Assembly (NCBI GenBank): GCA_021166835.1
Contig: JAJPEN010000006.1
Coordinates: forward strand, 1-64,000
Length of the DNA: 64,000 nt
DNA from: Burkholderiaceae bacterium
GTDB taxonomy: Bacteria > Pseudomonadota > Gammaproteobacteria > Burkholderiales > Burkholderiaceae
Direction: 5' to 3'
In this document: one piece after another, positions 1 through 8,130 of the stretch
How positions within the stretch are numbered: the stretch's first letter is position 1
Layout: every line of letters starts with the position of its first letter
Position numbers and translations under genes: made by a program
Notes under the pieces: model-generated
Seen by the model: only the letters and a program-made list of their open reading frames with translations
Told to the model about the DNA's origin: nothing
Database searches by the model: none

Positions 1-134
1 TGCAGAACGCCAAGGTGCTCATTGCCAACTACCACGCGCTGGTGCCCGTGTACCTCGTCGTGGCCGTGCTTTACTGCCTCGTGAACTACGCGATATCAAG
101 GGCGAGCAAACGGCTTGGCGGGCCGATGCATTGA
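1..134 (+). CDS. Polar amino acid ABC transporter permease, C-terminal end (partial)
   Basis: The gene starts outside the window. The last 43 codons, read from base 3, end at a TGA at 132-134. They encode a hydrophobic helix (YLVVAVLYCLVNYAIS) followed by a short basic tail (RASKRLGG). This helix-plus-tail pattern is typical of the last membrane segment of HisM/GlnP-type permeases, which form the inner-membrane channel for polar amino acids. Substrate and operon partners lie off the left edge. The family call rests on this tail alone. Confidence 0.6.
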   Translation, partial: QNAKVLIANYHALVPVYLVVAVLYCLVNYAISRASKRLGGPMH

Positions 135-135
135 C

Positions 136-166
136 CGTCACCAGGCTGCTCACGCGTCGGTGACGC
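136..166 (+). terminator. Weak hairpin after the permease gene
   Basis: CGTCACC at 136-142 pairs with GGTGACG at 159-165, and a smaller GCGTC-GGT-GACGC hairpin (154-166) lies inside the loop. It begins one base after the permease stop. There is no U tract, so it is at best a weak or factor-assisted terminator. Confidence 0.3.
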
Positions 167-292
167 GCCCCTCGGGCGAAGGAAAAAGGTGCAGGTCCGG
201 TTGTGGCCGACTCCGGCTCTTGGCAGACGTGTGCCGACCGGCAGCAATCGCTGCAAAGCAGCTGATCAAACGCGCGACGGTTCCAGACTAGG

Positions 293-665
293 TGTGAAGT
301 TTCAATAGGTTGTTTCGTGCCGGAGGGTGGCCCATTCGGACCGGACTTGAGAGACTGGAAATCGCCAAACCCCCGGTCGACCAAGGAGCCGAGAACCGAA
401 TGGACCACCACAAGAATGCCCGACTGACCTACGCACGTCGACTTGAGATGGTTCGCAGCATCGCCGAACACGGCCTCACCCCAGCCGCCGCCGCTGCGAC
501 GGCTGAGGCGAGCGAGCCGACGACGCGCAAATGGCTGGGCCGGTTCTGGCCGGCGGCCAGGCAGCGCTTGCGGATGCCAGTTCGCGCCCGGTCTCGAGTC
601 GGCGGCGCATCAGCGAATCGAAGGCGCTGGCCATCGTCGAGTTCAGAAAGCGCCGGCTGACGCCA
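293..665 (+). mobile_element. IS481-family insertion sequence remnant (left end only)
   Basis: The stretch from TGTGAAGTTTCAATAGGTTG (293-312) resembles, from memory, the terminal inverted repeat of IS481-type elements. It is followed by the characteristic leader and the N-terminal part of an IS481 transposase. Similarity stops at about 660-665. The catalytic DDE domain and right end are absent, and the next sequence belongs to the neighbouring monooxygenase gene. This is a dead left-end fragment between the permease and monooxygenase genes. No target duplication can be defined because the right end is missing. Confidence 0.8.
400..662 (+). pseudogene. IS481-family transposase, frameshifted and truncated
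   Basis: The ATG at 400 opens MDHHKNARLTYARRLEMV and a helix-turn-helix region ending in TTRKWLGRF, typical of the DNA-binding N-terminus of IS481 transposases. After the TTC codon at 544-546 the family sequence continues in another frame (LAGGQAALADASSRP, then ESKALAIVEFRKRRLT), consistent with loss of one base near 546-547. The reading ends near 662 without the integrase core, so no active transposase can be made. Confidence 0.8.
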
Positions 666-700
666 CAGGTGCAGAACCTGGAATCGGTTTCAGCGACCCC

Positions 701-2680
701 TCACCGCTGCGCCACCATGAACCCCCCAAAGAACCCCCCCAACTCCGGCGTCGCCGACAACGGCAGCACCTGCGCCACATACTGATCCGGCCGCACAACG
801 ACAAGCGCCCCGCGCTCGCGATCGATCGAACGCAGATCGAAAATGTCGGCCCCCCGGTGCAGATCAGGCGCGAAAGCCTTCTCGTAGTCGATCAACCCAA
901 AGCGCCCCTTGCGCGGCAACAGCAGCGCGGGCAGCTGCTCGACGCGCAGATCGCGATGGCCTTGCTGGTAGATGCCGCGTACGTCGATCACGCTGTCGAT
1001 GTCGCTGCCCGCCGGCGTGTAGCGCGAAATCGGCGACTCCGCCCCAACCAGCCACGCCAGCAGCGCGTGCAGTTTCGAGGCGCTGCGATCGGCGAACGCA
1101 TAGAGTCGCCACGCGCCGTCTGCCTTATGGACGTGCCCCAGCTCCACCCGCTTGGCATCTCCGACGCGGATCACCGGCGCTGAATGGAAGCGTTTGCCCA
1201 CCGGGTAGCCCTTGGCCAACGCCTGGTACTCGCTGCTGCCGATCAACGCCTGCGGCGGATAGTGCGTCGCGACGCCCGCCGTGTAGAGCAATGACTTCTG
1301 GAAGTACGCCTGCAGCTCGGCCGGATCGACACCGCCGCGCTCCGGATGCGCCGGATCCCTGGGCGGCGAGCCCATGATCTTCGACCACTCCTTGTCGAAG
1401 TCGATCAGCCCCTGCGCGATCGCCTGCCGCTCCTGCGAATATGTGTGCAGCAGGGTCGCCGGGCTACGGCCCTCGAGCACCGCGGCAAGCTTCCAGCCGA
1501 GATTGAACGCGTCCTGCATCGATACGTTCATGCCCTGACCGGCCTTGGCGCTATGTGTGTGGCAAGCGTCGCCGGCGATGAAGACACGCGGCGTGCGCGT
1601 GCTCACCTGATCCGCCGGCACGTCGTCGAACTTGTCGGTCACACGCTGACCGACCTCGTAGACCGAGAACCACGCGATGTCCTTGACCTCGAGCGTGTAC
1701 GGCGCGAGCACCCGCTGCGCGACCGCGATCACCTGCTCGGCCGGAGTCTTCCGGATGGCGCCGTTGTCGCCTTCGGGCACGGTGCCGAGATCCACGTACA
1801 GGCGCACGAGATAACCGCCCTCGCGCGGAATGAGCAGGACGTTCCCCTGGTTGGCCGACTGGATCGCGGCCTTCAGGCGAATGTCGGGAAAGTCGGTGAC
1901 GGCCAGGATGTCCATCACGCCCCAGGCGTGGTTCGCCACGTCGCCCTTCAGCTGGCGGCCGATCGCCTGACGCACGGCGCTGCGTGCGCCGTCGCAGCCG
2001 ACCACGTATTTCGCTCGGACGGTCCTGTTCGCGCCGTCGGCCGAGCGCAGCCTCACGGAAACGGGGCGGTCGCCGCCGGATGCCACCTCGACGCCGATCA
2101 CTTCCCAGCCGTAATCGACCTCGGCGCGGCTGGGCGAGTTGCGCATCGTCTCGATCAGGTAGTCGTGAATGCGCGCCTGGTTGACGATGAGATGCGGGAA
2201 CTCCGACAGCCCGTCCTCGGTGTCCCGGATGCGACCGGCGCGCACGATGCGCGAGCGGTCCGCCGGATCGGGGCGCCAGAACACGGTCTCGTTGACCCAG
2301 TACGCCTCCTTGCACAGCTTCTCGCTGAAACCGAAGGCGTAGAACATCTCGACCGAACGCACCGCGATGCCGTCCGCCTGGCCCAGCGTCAACGGGCCTT
2401 CGCGTCGCTCGACCACGCGCGTGTGAATGCCGGGGAACTGCGACAGCAGCGCACCCAGCACCAATCCGGCCGGGCCGCTGCCGGCGACGAGCACATCCAC
2501 TTCATCGGGCAGGACGGAAGGACGGTTCGCGGCGCGCGGGTCGGGGGGCTGGATCTCCGGGTCGCCGTACTGGAAACCGTTGAGATGGAACTGCAATTGA
2601 GTCGCCTCCTCGATGTCCGAATCGTACCGCTGAACACTTGCCGCAACAGGCTCGACAACTGGCCGAGACGTCGCGCGCAT
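701..2680 (-). CDS. FAD-dependent aromatic monooxygenase (phenol 2-monooxygenase / 3-hydroxybenzoate 4-monooxygenase type)
   Basis: This is probably a cytosolic single-component flavoprotein that hydroxylates an aromatic ring using NAD(P)H and O2. In the 659-residue reading, the FAD-binding GSGPAG is at residues 67-72. The second FAD motif, GDACHTHSAKAGQGMN, is followed by the usual QDAFNLGWKLA helix. The C-terminal part ending in GALVVVRPDQYVA resembles the thioredoxin-like domain of phenol hydroxylases. An in-frame TTG at 2596 (residue 29) has GAGGAGG eight bases upstream and begins LQFHLNGF, where related enzymes start, so the true protein may be 631 residues. No regulator or ring-cleavage gene is adjacent, so the substrate is unknown. 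Confidence 0.85.
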   Translation of the reverse strand: MRATSRPVVEPVAASVQRYDSDIEEATQLQFHLNGFQYGDPEIQPPDPRAANRPSVLPDEVDVLVAGSGPAGLVLGALLSQFPGIHTRVVERREGPLTLGQADGIAVRSVEMFYAFGFSEKLCKEAYWVNETVFWRPDPADRSRIVRAGRIRDTEDGLSEFPHLIVNQARIHDYLIETMRNSPSRAEVDYGWEVIGVEVASGGDRPVSVRLRSADGANRTVRAKYVVGCDGARSAVRQAIGRQLKGDVANHAWGVMDILAVTDFPDIRLKAAIQSANQGNVLLIPREGGYLVRLYVDLGTVPEGDNGAIRKTPAEQVIAVAQRVLAPYTLEVKDIAWFSVYEVGQRVTDKFDDVPADQVSTRTPRVFIAGDACHTHSAKAGQGMNVSMQDAFNLGWKLAAVLEGRSPATLLHTYSQERQAIAQGLIDFDKEWSKIMGSPPRDPAHPERGGVDPAELQAYFQKSLLYTAGVATHYPPQALIGSSEYQALAKGYPVGKRFHSAPVIRVGDAKRVELGHVHKADGAWRLYAFADRSASKLHALLAWLVGAESPISRYTPAGSDIDSVIDVRGIYQQGHRDLRVEQLPALLLPRKGRFGLIDYEKAFAPDLHRGADIFDLRSIDRERGALVVVRPDQYVAQVLPLSATPELGGFFGGFMVAQR

Positions 2681-2725
2681 CCGTTGACTTCGATGCTCGG
2701 CCTGCGCAACGCGAAGTCCTGACCG

Positions 2726-3622
2726 CTACAGCAACCCGTTGTCCTCCATGTCCCGCAGCGCCTCGGGGTGGATCATCACTTTCATCTTCCGGCGCAGCGG
2801 CACGACTTTCGGATCGAAGTTCCTCAGCAGATCTTCGTGCCGTATGGCAACGAACTCGCGCATGCGTTCGGCTTCGCGCGCTTTCAACTTCCTCAGCTCG
2901 GCTAACCGGCCTTCGATGCGCCGGCAATCGCGCAGGAACGACGTGAAGCGCACCGATGCGAGCGCCTGCGGATCACTGAAGACGACGAGCAGGTTGCGTT
3001 CGTCCGGGGGCTGGAACTCCCATGGGTGGTCGTCCAGGAAGCAGACTCCCCGGCGCTGCTCGCAGAAGATCTGCCCCAGTTCAGCGCGGCGGCGGAACTG
3101 CTCCTGCCGGACCCGATGCTGCAACTCCTCGAGCAGCGCTTCCTGTCCACCGGCGTCCACCCTGACGTCCCACCGAACCGACCCGCTCTCATCGCGTTTG
3201 CCGTCCTCGGGTCCGGGCACGTGCCGGTGCGGAATGCGCGCCTGAATCTCGGCGTCCGCCGCTTGCTCCAGCATGTCGTAGAGATGCCAGGAGACCATTG
3301 TCAACGCCAGATAGCAGAGTCGCCCGTCCATGAGTACGCGCGCCCAGGCGGCTTGCAGCGAGCCGGTGTAGGGCTCGGAGACATAGCCCTCGAACTCCCG
3401 CCGCCTGACCTCCTGCTGGAAGGCGTGGTCGGCACGGTCGTATTCGAGCAGCGTCTCGAAATCGAGAATGCTGCCGCCTTCGGCGAAGCTCTCATTGAGC
3501 CAGAAGGCATCCTCGCCGATGCCCTGGAGCGGCTGCAGCCACTCATTGATACGGTTTTGCAGATCGAGCGGCACATGAGCGCGGGACTCGAGTCTGGCGC
3601 AATTCGGGTGTCCAGCGATCAA
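2726..3622 (-). CDS. Hypothetical protein, 298 aa
   Basis: I do not recognise this protein. It is soluble, with no signal peptide or clear membrane segment, and is rich in charged helical sequence. A coiled-coil-like stretch lies near the C-terminus (RRIEGRLAELRKLKAREAERMREF). Codon bias matches the neighbours and the frame is open for almost 900 bases, so it is probably expressed. It lies 45 bases upstream of the monooxygenase reading frame on the same strand and could be cotranscribed with it. It is divergent from gmk. A GTG at 3574 is an alternative start. Confidence 0.6.
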   Translation of the reverse strand: MIAGHPNCARLESRAHVPLDLQNRINEWLQPLQGIGEDAFWLNESFAEGGSILDFETLLEYDRADHAFQQEVRRREFEGYVSEPYTGSLQAAWARVLMDGRLCYLALTMVSWHLYDMLEQAADAEIQARIPHRHVPGPEDGKRDESGSVRWDVRVDAGGQEALLEELQHRVRQEQFRRRAELGQIFCEQRRGVCFLDDHPWEFQPPDERNLLVVFSDPQALASVRFTSFLRDCRRIEGRLAELRKLKAREAERMREFVAIRHEDLLRNFDPKVVPLRRKMKVMIHPEALRDMEDNGLL

Positions 3623-3772
3623 AGCCGCTGTCCGATGCGAGGACGGATTCGGGAGTCACGAGCGGAATTCTCCCTGAGACGAAGGCGCAGGGACAGAGAC
3701 CACGCGCCGGCTGCTAGACTCGAACCCGCGCCCAGCGACATCCTCCCGGCTTCGACGCCTCCAGGCTTCGAC

Positions 3773-3792
3773 CGCTGCGCATTCGCGCAGCG
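3773..3792 (+). promoter_or_regulatory. GC-rich hairpin in the gmk leader
   Basis: CGCTGCGC (3773-3780) and GCGCAGCG (3785-3792) form a perfect 8-bp stem with the loop ATTC, 47 bases before the gmk start. The rest of the 217-base gap 3623-3839 has no gene or confident promoter; TAGACT at about 3715 could be a weak -10. The hairpin may be a leader structure or the end of transcription from upstream. Confidence 0.35.
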
Positions 3793-3839
3793 AGAAACGT
3801 CGAGCCGACGCGGGCGCGCGTGCAAATGAGCGATTCCCG

Positions 3840-4484
3840 ATGACGCCCTCCGAATCCGCGGGCAGCCTGTTCGTCGTCGCCGCGCCGTCGGGCGCCGGCA
3901 AGACTTCCCTGGTGCGCGCGCTGCTTGCCGACCGGCCGCTGCTGCAGCTGTCGGTGTCGTTCACCACGCGCGCACCACGCGCCGGAGAGGTGAACGGGCA
4001 CGACTACCACTTCGTGAGCCACGCCGAGTTCGAACGCCGCCGGGAGGCCGGCGAGTTCCTCGAATGGGCCGAAGTGCACGGCAACCTCTACGCGACCTCG
4101 CGCCGCTGGATCGAGGAGCGCATCCGCGCCGGCGTCGACATCGTCCTCGAGATCGACTGGCAGGGCGCCGTGCAGGTGCAGCAGCTGTTCGCCGACGCGG
4201 TCGGCGTCTTCATCGTGCCCCCGTCGATCGACGCGCTGCGCGAGCGTCTCGAGCAACGCGGCCAGGACAGCGCCGAGGTGATCGAGCGGCGCGTCGCGGC
4301 AGCGCGCGCCGAATTGAAGCAGGCGCACCGATTTCAATATGTTATTATTAATCAAGACTTTGCAACCGCGCTCGCCGAGCTCCGCACCTTGGTCGAAGCA
4401 GCGCGTTTGCGGCTGTCGCGGCAACGCGCCCGACACCCTGCCACTTTCCGCGCGCTCGGCATCGCCGGCGACGCCTCCGCATAG
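3840..4484 (+). CDS. gmk: Guanylate kinase
   Basis: Converts GMP and ATP to GDP and ADP in the cytosol, feeding GTP synthesis and the (p)ppGpp pool. The 214-residue length is normal. The P-loop APSGAGKTS is at residues 15-23, followed by the GMP-binding segment SVSFTTRAPRAGEVNGHDYHF and the EIDWQGAVQV core. An upstream ATG at 3826 runs into a stop at once, so 3840 is the start. It heads gmk-rpoZ-spoT, an arrangement common in Burkholderiales; the yicC gene often found upstream of gmk is absent. Confidence 0.96.
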   Translation: MTPSESAGSLFVVAAPSGAGKTSLVRALLADRPLLQLSVSFTTRAPRAGEVNGHDYHFVSHAEFERRREAGEFLEWAEVHGNLYATSRRWIEERIRAGVDIVLEIDWQGAVQVQQLFADAVGVFIVPPSIDALRERLEQRGQDSAEVIERRVAAARAELKQAHRFQYVIINQDFATALAELRTLVEAARLRLSRQRARHPATFRALGIAGDASA

Positions 4485-4491
4485 GTGAACC

Positions 4492-4695
4492 ATGGCACGC
4501 ATCACCGTCGAAGACTGCCTGAAGCAGATCCCGAACCGATTCGAGCTGACGCTCGCCGCCACCTACCGCGCGCGCATGCTCGCCCAGGGGCACGCGGCGA
4601 AGATCGAATCGCACGACAAGCCCACGGTCACCGCGCTGCGCGAAGTGGCCGCGGGCAAGGTCGGCATCGAGATGCTGCGACGCGTACCCACATGA
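4492..4695 (+). CDS. rpoZ: RNA polymerase omega subunit
   Basis: A 67-residue protein beginning [20 protein letters not shown], the hallmark N-terminus of omega. Omega binds the beta-prime subunit, aids polymerase assembly and contributes to one ppGpp site. The gene sits 7 bases after gmk and 44 bases before spoT, placing a ppGpp-responsive polymerase subunit with the enzyme that makes and degrades ppGpp. Confidence 0.96.
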   Translation: MARITVEDCLKQIPNRFELTLAATYRARMLAQGHAAKIESHDKPTVTALREVAAGKVGIEMLRRVPT

Positions 4696-4739
4696 ACCGC
4701 CGCTGACGAGCAGCGCGGCGCTCGACGGTAGAAGGCGCA

Positions 4740-6995
4740 ATGCCGGGATCGAATCCCGCCGCCGTCGAACCCGCCCGTAAAGGGCGCAAGAGGGCTGTTG
4801 TCTCTCCCGAGCAGGCCGAACCCGACGGCGTCGGCGCGAACGGCTTCGCAACCGCGCCTGACAACCACAGCGTCGTCTCGCTCGCCGAGCTTACGCGTCG
4901 CGCGAGCGCCTACCTCCCCGCCGAAGAGCTGGCCCGCATCCGCGAGGCGTACCGCTTCGGCGACCAGGCGCACCTCGGGCAGTTCCGCTCGAGCGGCGCG
5001 CCCTACATCTCGCATCCGATCGCGGTCGCCGAGATCCTCGCGCGCTGGAAGCTCGACGCCGACACGCTGATGGCGGCGCTGCTGCACGACGTCATCGAAG
5101 ACACGTCGGTCGCCAAGCCGATCCTCATCGAGCACTTCGGCCCGCACGTCGCCGAACTGGTCGACGGGTTGTCGAAGCTCGAGCGCGTCGAGTTCGCCTC
5201 GAAGGAGCAGCAGCAGGCCGAGAGCTTCCGCAAGATGCTGCTCGCCATGGCGCGCGACGTGCGCGTCATCCTGATCAAGCTCGCCGATCGTCTGCACAAC
5301 ATGCAGACGCTCGATGCCGTGCCGCGCGAAAAGCAGCAGCGCATCGCGCGCGAGACGATCGAGATCTACGCGCCGATCGCAAGCCGCCTCGGCCTGCACG
5401 AGCTGTTTCGCGAACTCGTCGACCTCTCGTTCCGCTTCCTGCATCCGTGGCGGCACCACACGCTGCAGAAGGCGGTGCAGGCCGCGCGCGGCAACCGCCG
5501 CGAGGTGATCGGCCGCATCCTCGAAACCGTGCAGAAGACGCTGCCCGAAGCCGGCGTCAACGCGCAGGTCTACGGGCGCGAGAAGTCGCTCTACGCGATC
5601 TATCGCAAGATGCGCGAGAAGAAGCTGTCGTTCTCGCAGGTGCTCGACATCTACGGGTTCCGCGTGCTCGTCGACACCGTCCCCCAGTGCTATCTCGCGC
5701 TGGGCGCGCTGCACGGCACCTTCAAGCCGATCCCGGGCCGCTTCAAGGACTACATCGCGATCCCGAAGATCAACGGCTACCAGTCGCTGCACACGACGCT
5801 GGTCGGTCCTTTCGGCACGCCGGTGGAATTCCAGATCCGCACGCACGAGATGCAGCGCGTGGCGCAGGCCGGCGTCGCCTCGCACTGGCTGTACAAGGCC
5901 GAGAAGGAAAGCTTCACCGACCTGCAGAAGCGCACGCACGAGTGGCTGCAGTCGCTGCTCGACATCCAGAGCCAGACCGGCGACTCGCTCGAGTTCATCG
6001 AGCACGTGAAGGTCGACCTCTTCCCCGACGCCGTCTACGTGTTCACGCCACGCGGGCAGATCCGGGCGATGCCGCGCGGCGCGACGATCATCGACTTCGC
6101 CTACAGCGTGCACACCGACATCGGCGACCAGGCGATCGCGGCGCGCGTGAACCAGAAGCCGGTGTCGCTGCGCACCGAGCTGCAGAACGGCGACGTGGTC
6201 GAGGTGATCACCGACCCGAACTCGAAGGCGAATCCGAACTGGCTGGGCTTCGTGCGCACCGGCAAGGCACGTTCGGGCATCCGGCAGTGCCTGAAGACGC
6301 TGAAGTACAAGGAATCGGTGGACCTCGGACAACGCCTGCTCGCGCAGGCGCTGGGCGCGCTGCGCATCGACGCGTCCACGCTCGATCCGGCCGTCGTCGA
6401 GCGCGGCGCGCGCGACGCCGGCGCCAAGAGCGTCGAGGAACTCCATGCCGACATCGGGCTGGGCAAGCGCCTCGCCCCGGTCGTCGCGCGAACGATCGCG
6501 CTGCAGTTCTCCTCGGGCAAGCCGAGCGGCGCCACGCTGATGCTGCCGCGCCCGGCGCCGGTCATCGTCAGCGGCACCGAAGGCGCCGCCGTCACCTACT
6601 CGCCGTGCTGCCATCCGCTGCCGGGCGACGAGATCGTCGGCCACATGCGCGGCGGACACGGCCTGTTCCTGCACCGCGCCGACTGCAGGATCGCCGCGCG
6701 CCAGCGCGCGAAGGACGCCGAACGCTGGATCGACGTCGACTGGGCCGACGACGTCTCGGGCCAATTCCGCACCGGCATCGAGGTGCAGGTGCGCAACGAC
6801 CGCGGAACGCTGGGCAAGGTCGCCGCCGAGATCGCCGCCAGCGAAGCGAACATCGTCCACGTGGCGATGGACGAGGAAGCGACGGAAACGGCCACGATGC
6901 GCTTCGCGCTGCTCGTGCGCGACCGGGTGCACCTGGCGCGGGTGATGCGCAATCTGCGCAGGCTGGCGGAGGTTGCGCGGATTGCCAGGGTGTGA
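4740..6995 (+). CDS. spoT: Bifunctional (p)ppGpp synthetase/hydrolase
   Basis: A long Rel/SpoT protein of 751 residues. The N-terminal HD hydrolase domain is intact, with H116-D117 in the sequence LLHDVIEDTS. The synthetase domain follows and carries RFKD at 334-337, the RXKD signature of bifunctional enzymes. Then come a TGS domain (from about FTPRGQIRAMP), a helical/zinc-finger-like region with CCHPLPGD, and a C-terminal ACT domain. It should both make (p)ppGpp from GTP or GDP plus ATP and hydrolyse it. It ends the gmk operon and is followed by a hairpin repeat before convergent greB. A second, synthetase-type paralogue lies at 10954-13380. Confidence 0.95.
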   Translation: MPGSNPAAVEPARKGRKRAVVSPEQAEPDGVGANGFATAPDNHSVVSLAELTRRASAYLPAEELARIREAYRFGDQAHLGQFRSSGAPYISHPIAVAEILARWKLDADTLMAALLHDVIEDTSVAKPILIEHFGPHVAELVDGLSKLERVEFASKEQQQAESFRKMLLAMARDVRVILIKLADRLHNMQTLDAVPREKQQRIARETIEIYAPIASRLGLHELFRELVDLSFRFLHPWRHHTLQKAVQAARGNRREVIGRILETVQKTLPEAGVNAQVYGREKSLYAIYRKMREKKLSFSQVLDIYGFRVLVDTVPQCYLALGALHGTFKPIPGRFKDYIAIPKINGYQSLHTTLVGPFGTPVEFQIRTHEMQRVAQAGVASHWLYKAEKESFTDLQKRTHEWLQSLLDIQSQTGDSLEFIEHVKVDLFPDAVYVFTPRGQIRAMPRGATIIDFAYSVHTDIGDQAIAARVNQKPVSLRTELQNGDVVEVITDPNSKANPNWLGFVRTGKARSGIRQCLKTLKYKESVDLGQRLLAQALGALRIDASTLDPAVVERGARDAGAKSVEELHADIGLGKRLAPVVARTIALQFSSGKPSGATLMLPRPAPVIVSGTEGAAVTYSPCCHPLPGDEIVGHMRGGHGLFLHRADCRIAARQRAKDAERWIDVDWADDVSGQFRTGIEVQVRNDRGTLGKVAAEIAASEANIVHVAMDEEATETATMRFALLVRDRVHLARVMRNLRRLAEVARIARV

Positions 6996-7081
6996 GGCGG
7001 GGGCGCCGCCCCGCGCCGCTGCAAGCTCCATCCCGCGCCGGCGCTGACGCACCCCCGCGCCGCCTTCGGCGACATCGCGTT

Positions 7082-7149
7082 GCGCTACCGTTCGTTTCCT
7101 TTTCGTCCGTGGAATGCATTCCACACCGGGAAACGCTACGGCGTGTAGC
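7082..7149 (+). repeat. 68-bp dispersed hairpin element, copy A
   Basis: This element fills the gap between convergent spoT and greB. It contains a 16-bp perfect palindrome, GTGGAATGCATTCCAC (7109-7124), and a second hairpin GCTAC-N5-GTAGC (7135-7149). The outer arms CGTTTCC (7093-7099) and GGAAACG (7129-7135) can also pair. The same 68-bp layout occurs in reverse orientation at 22135-22202. It could act as a bidirectional terminator or as an intergenic repeat element. Confidence 0.75.
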
Positions 7150-7190
7150 TCGACCTGCGGCGCTTGCCCGGCCATGCGCGCTGGCCGCGC

Positions 7191-7748
7191 TCAATCCACC
7201 GGCATGTACCGCACCTCGAGCACTTCCAGCTCGTCCACACCTCCCGGCGTGCGCAAGGACACCGTGTCCCCCTCGCGCGTCTTCATCAGTGCCCGCGCCA
7301 CCGGCGAGATCCAGCTCACCCGCCGTCGAAGCGGATCGACCTCGTCCACCCCGACGATCGTCACCGTCTCCTCGCTCTCGCCGTTGCGCAGGAAGGTGAC
7401 GGTCGCGCCGAAGAACACCTGTTCGGGCGCATCTCCTGCAGCGCGGTCGACGACCTCGGCCGCGTCGAGCCGCTTGGTGAGGAAGCGGATCCGCCGATCG
7501 ATCTCACGCAACCGCTTCTTGCCGTAGAGATAGTCGCCGTTCTCCGAGCGGTCGCCGTTCGACGCCGCCCACGAGACGACGCGCACCACCTCGGGCCGCT
7601 CGACGTCGAGCAGCTGCAGCAGTTCGGCCTTCATCCGCGCGTGCCCGGCCAGCGTCATGTAGTTGCGCGCGCCGGCCGGCAACGGCGAAGGCTCGAGCAG
7701 CTCGTCGTCGTCTTCGGGTGCGTCCTCGCGGACGAAGGCCTTGCTCAT
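7191..7748 (-). CDS. greB: Transcription elongation factor GreB
   Basis: GreB enters the RNA polymerase secondary channel and stimulates cleavage of backtracked RNA. The 185-residue reading begins MSKAFVREDAPEDDDE at the ATG whose complement is at 7746-7748. A longer upstream reading is possible but has no family support. The coiled-coil finger with the acidic tip NGDRSENGDY, then the C-terminal FKBP-like domain (GVDEVDPLRRRVSWISPVARALM), are both complete. The gene converges on spoT. Confidence 0.93.
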   Translation of the reverse strand: MSKAFVREDAPEDDDELLEPSPLPAGARNYMTLAGHARMKAELLQLLDVERPEVVRVVSWAASNGDRSENGDYLYGKKRLREIDRRIRFLTKRLDAAEVVDRAAGDAPEQVFFGATVTFLRNGESEETVTIVGVDEVDPLRRRVSWISPVARALMKTREGDTVSLRTPGGVDELEVLEVRYMPVD

Positions 7749-7841
7749 CGTGACCGAATTCCTGTGGTGCGTACCGTCTCTGGCCCAAGATAGCGCATCG
7801 AGATCGCCTACCCGGGCAGAACGCTTTTCGAGGAGTGCGCG

Positions 7842-8063
7842 ATGGACGATCGCAGCAGGCTTCGCCGCTATCTGGCGCTGGTGCACCACGCCGAGGAGAC
7901 GTTCGAGCTGTCGCTGCAGGCCCCCGAGCGCCCGGCGCCGGCCGAGGCGGTCGCCGCGCTCGATGACCTGGTGGACGACATTCGCCCCGGCATCGAGCAG
8001 ATGACGGCCGGTGCGACCGATCCCGAGGAGGTTCGCCGGCTGCTCGCCGGCTGGGTTCACTAG
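7842..8063 (+). CDS. Small hypothetical acidic protein, 73 aa
   Basis: A short reading frame beginning MDDRSRLRRYLALVHHAEETF, with AGGAG about seven bases upstream. It is acidic and predicted helical, with no Cys, signal peptide or membrane segment. Family unknown. It is divergent from greB and 67 bases before the coiled-coil protein gene, so the two may be cotranscribed. Its small size makes it uncertain. Confidence 0.45.
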   Translation: MDDRSRLRRYLALVHHAEETFELSLQAPERPAPAEAVAALDDLVDDIRPGIEQMTAGATDPEEVRRLLAGWVH

Positions 8064-8130
8064 AGTCCTGACCCAGCTTCATCCCGACGGCCGATTGAGC
8101 CGCGGGTCGGTGCCTGCTACTCTGGCTCGC

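Noticed and set aside
4563..7175. Long open frame (870 codons) antisense to spoT
   Set aside because: It mirrors the high-GC codon pattern of spoT, is Arg/Asp/Leu-rich without recognisable motifs, and spoT itself is certain.
7842..8060. Long upstream extension of GreB on the minus strand
   Set aside because: The family N-terminus MSKAFV is at 7748; the extension is unconserved and lies opposite a small + strand gene with a ribosome site.
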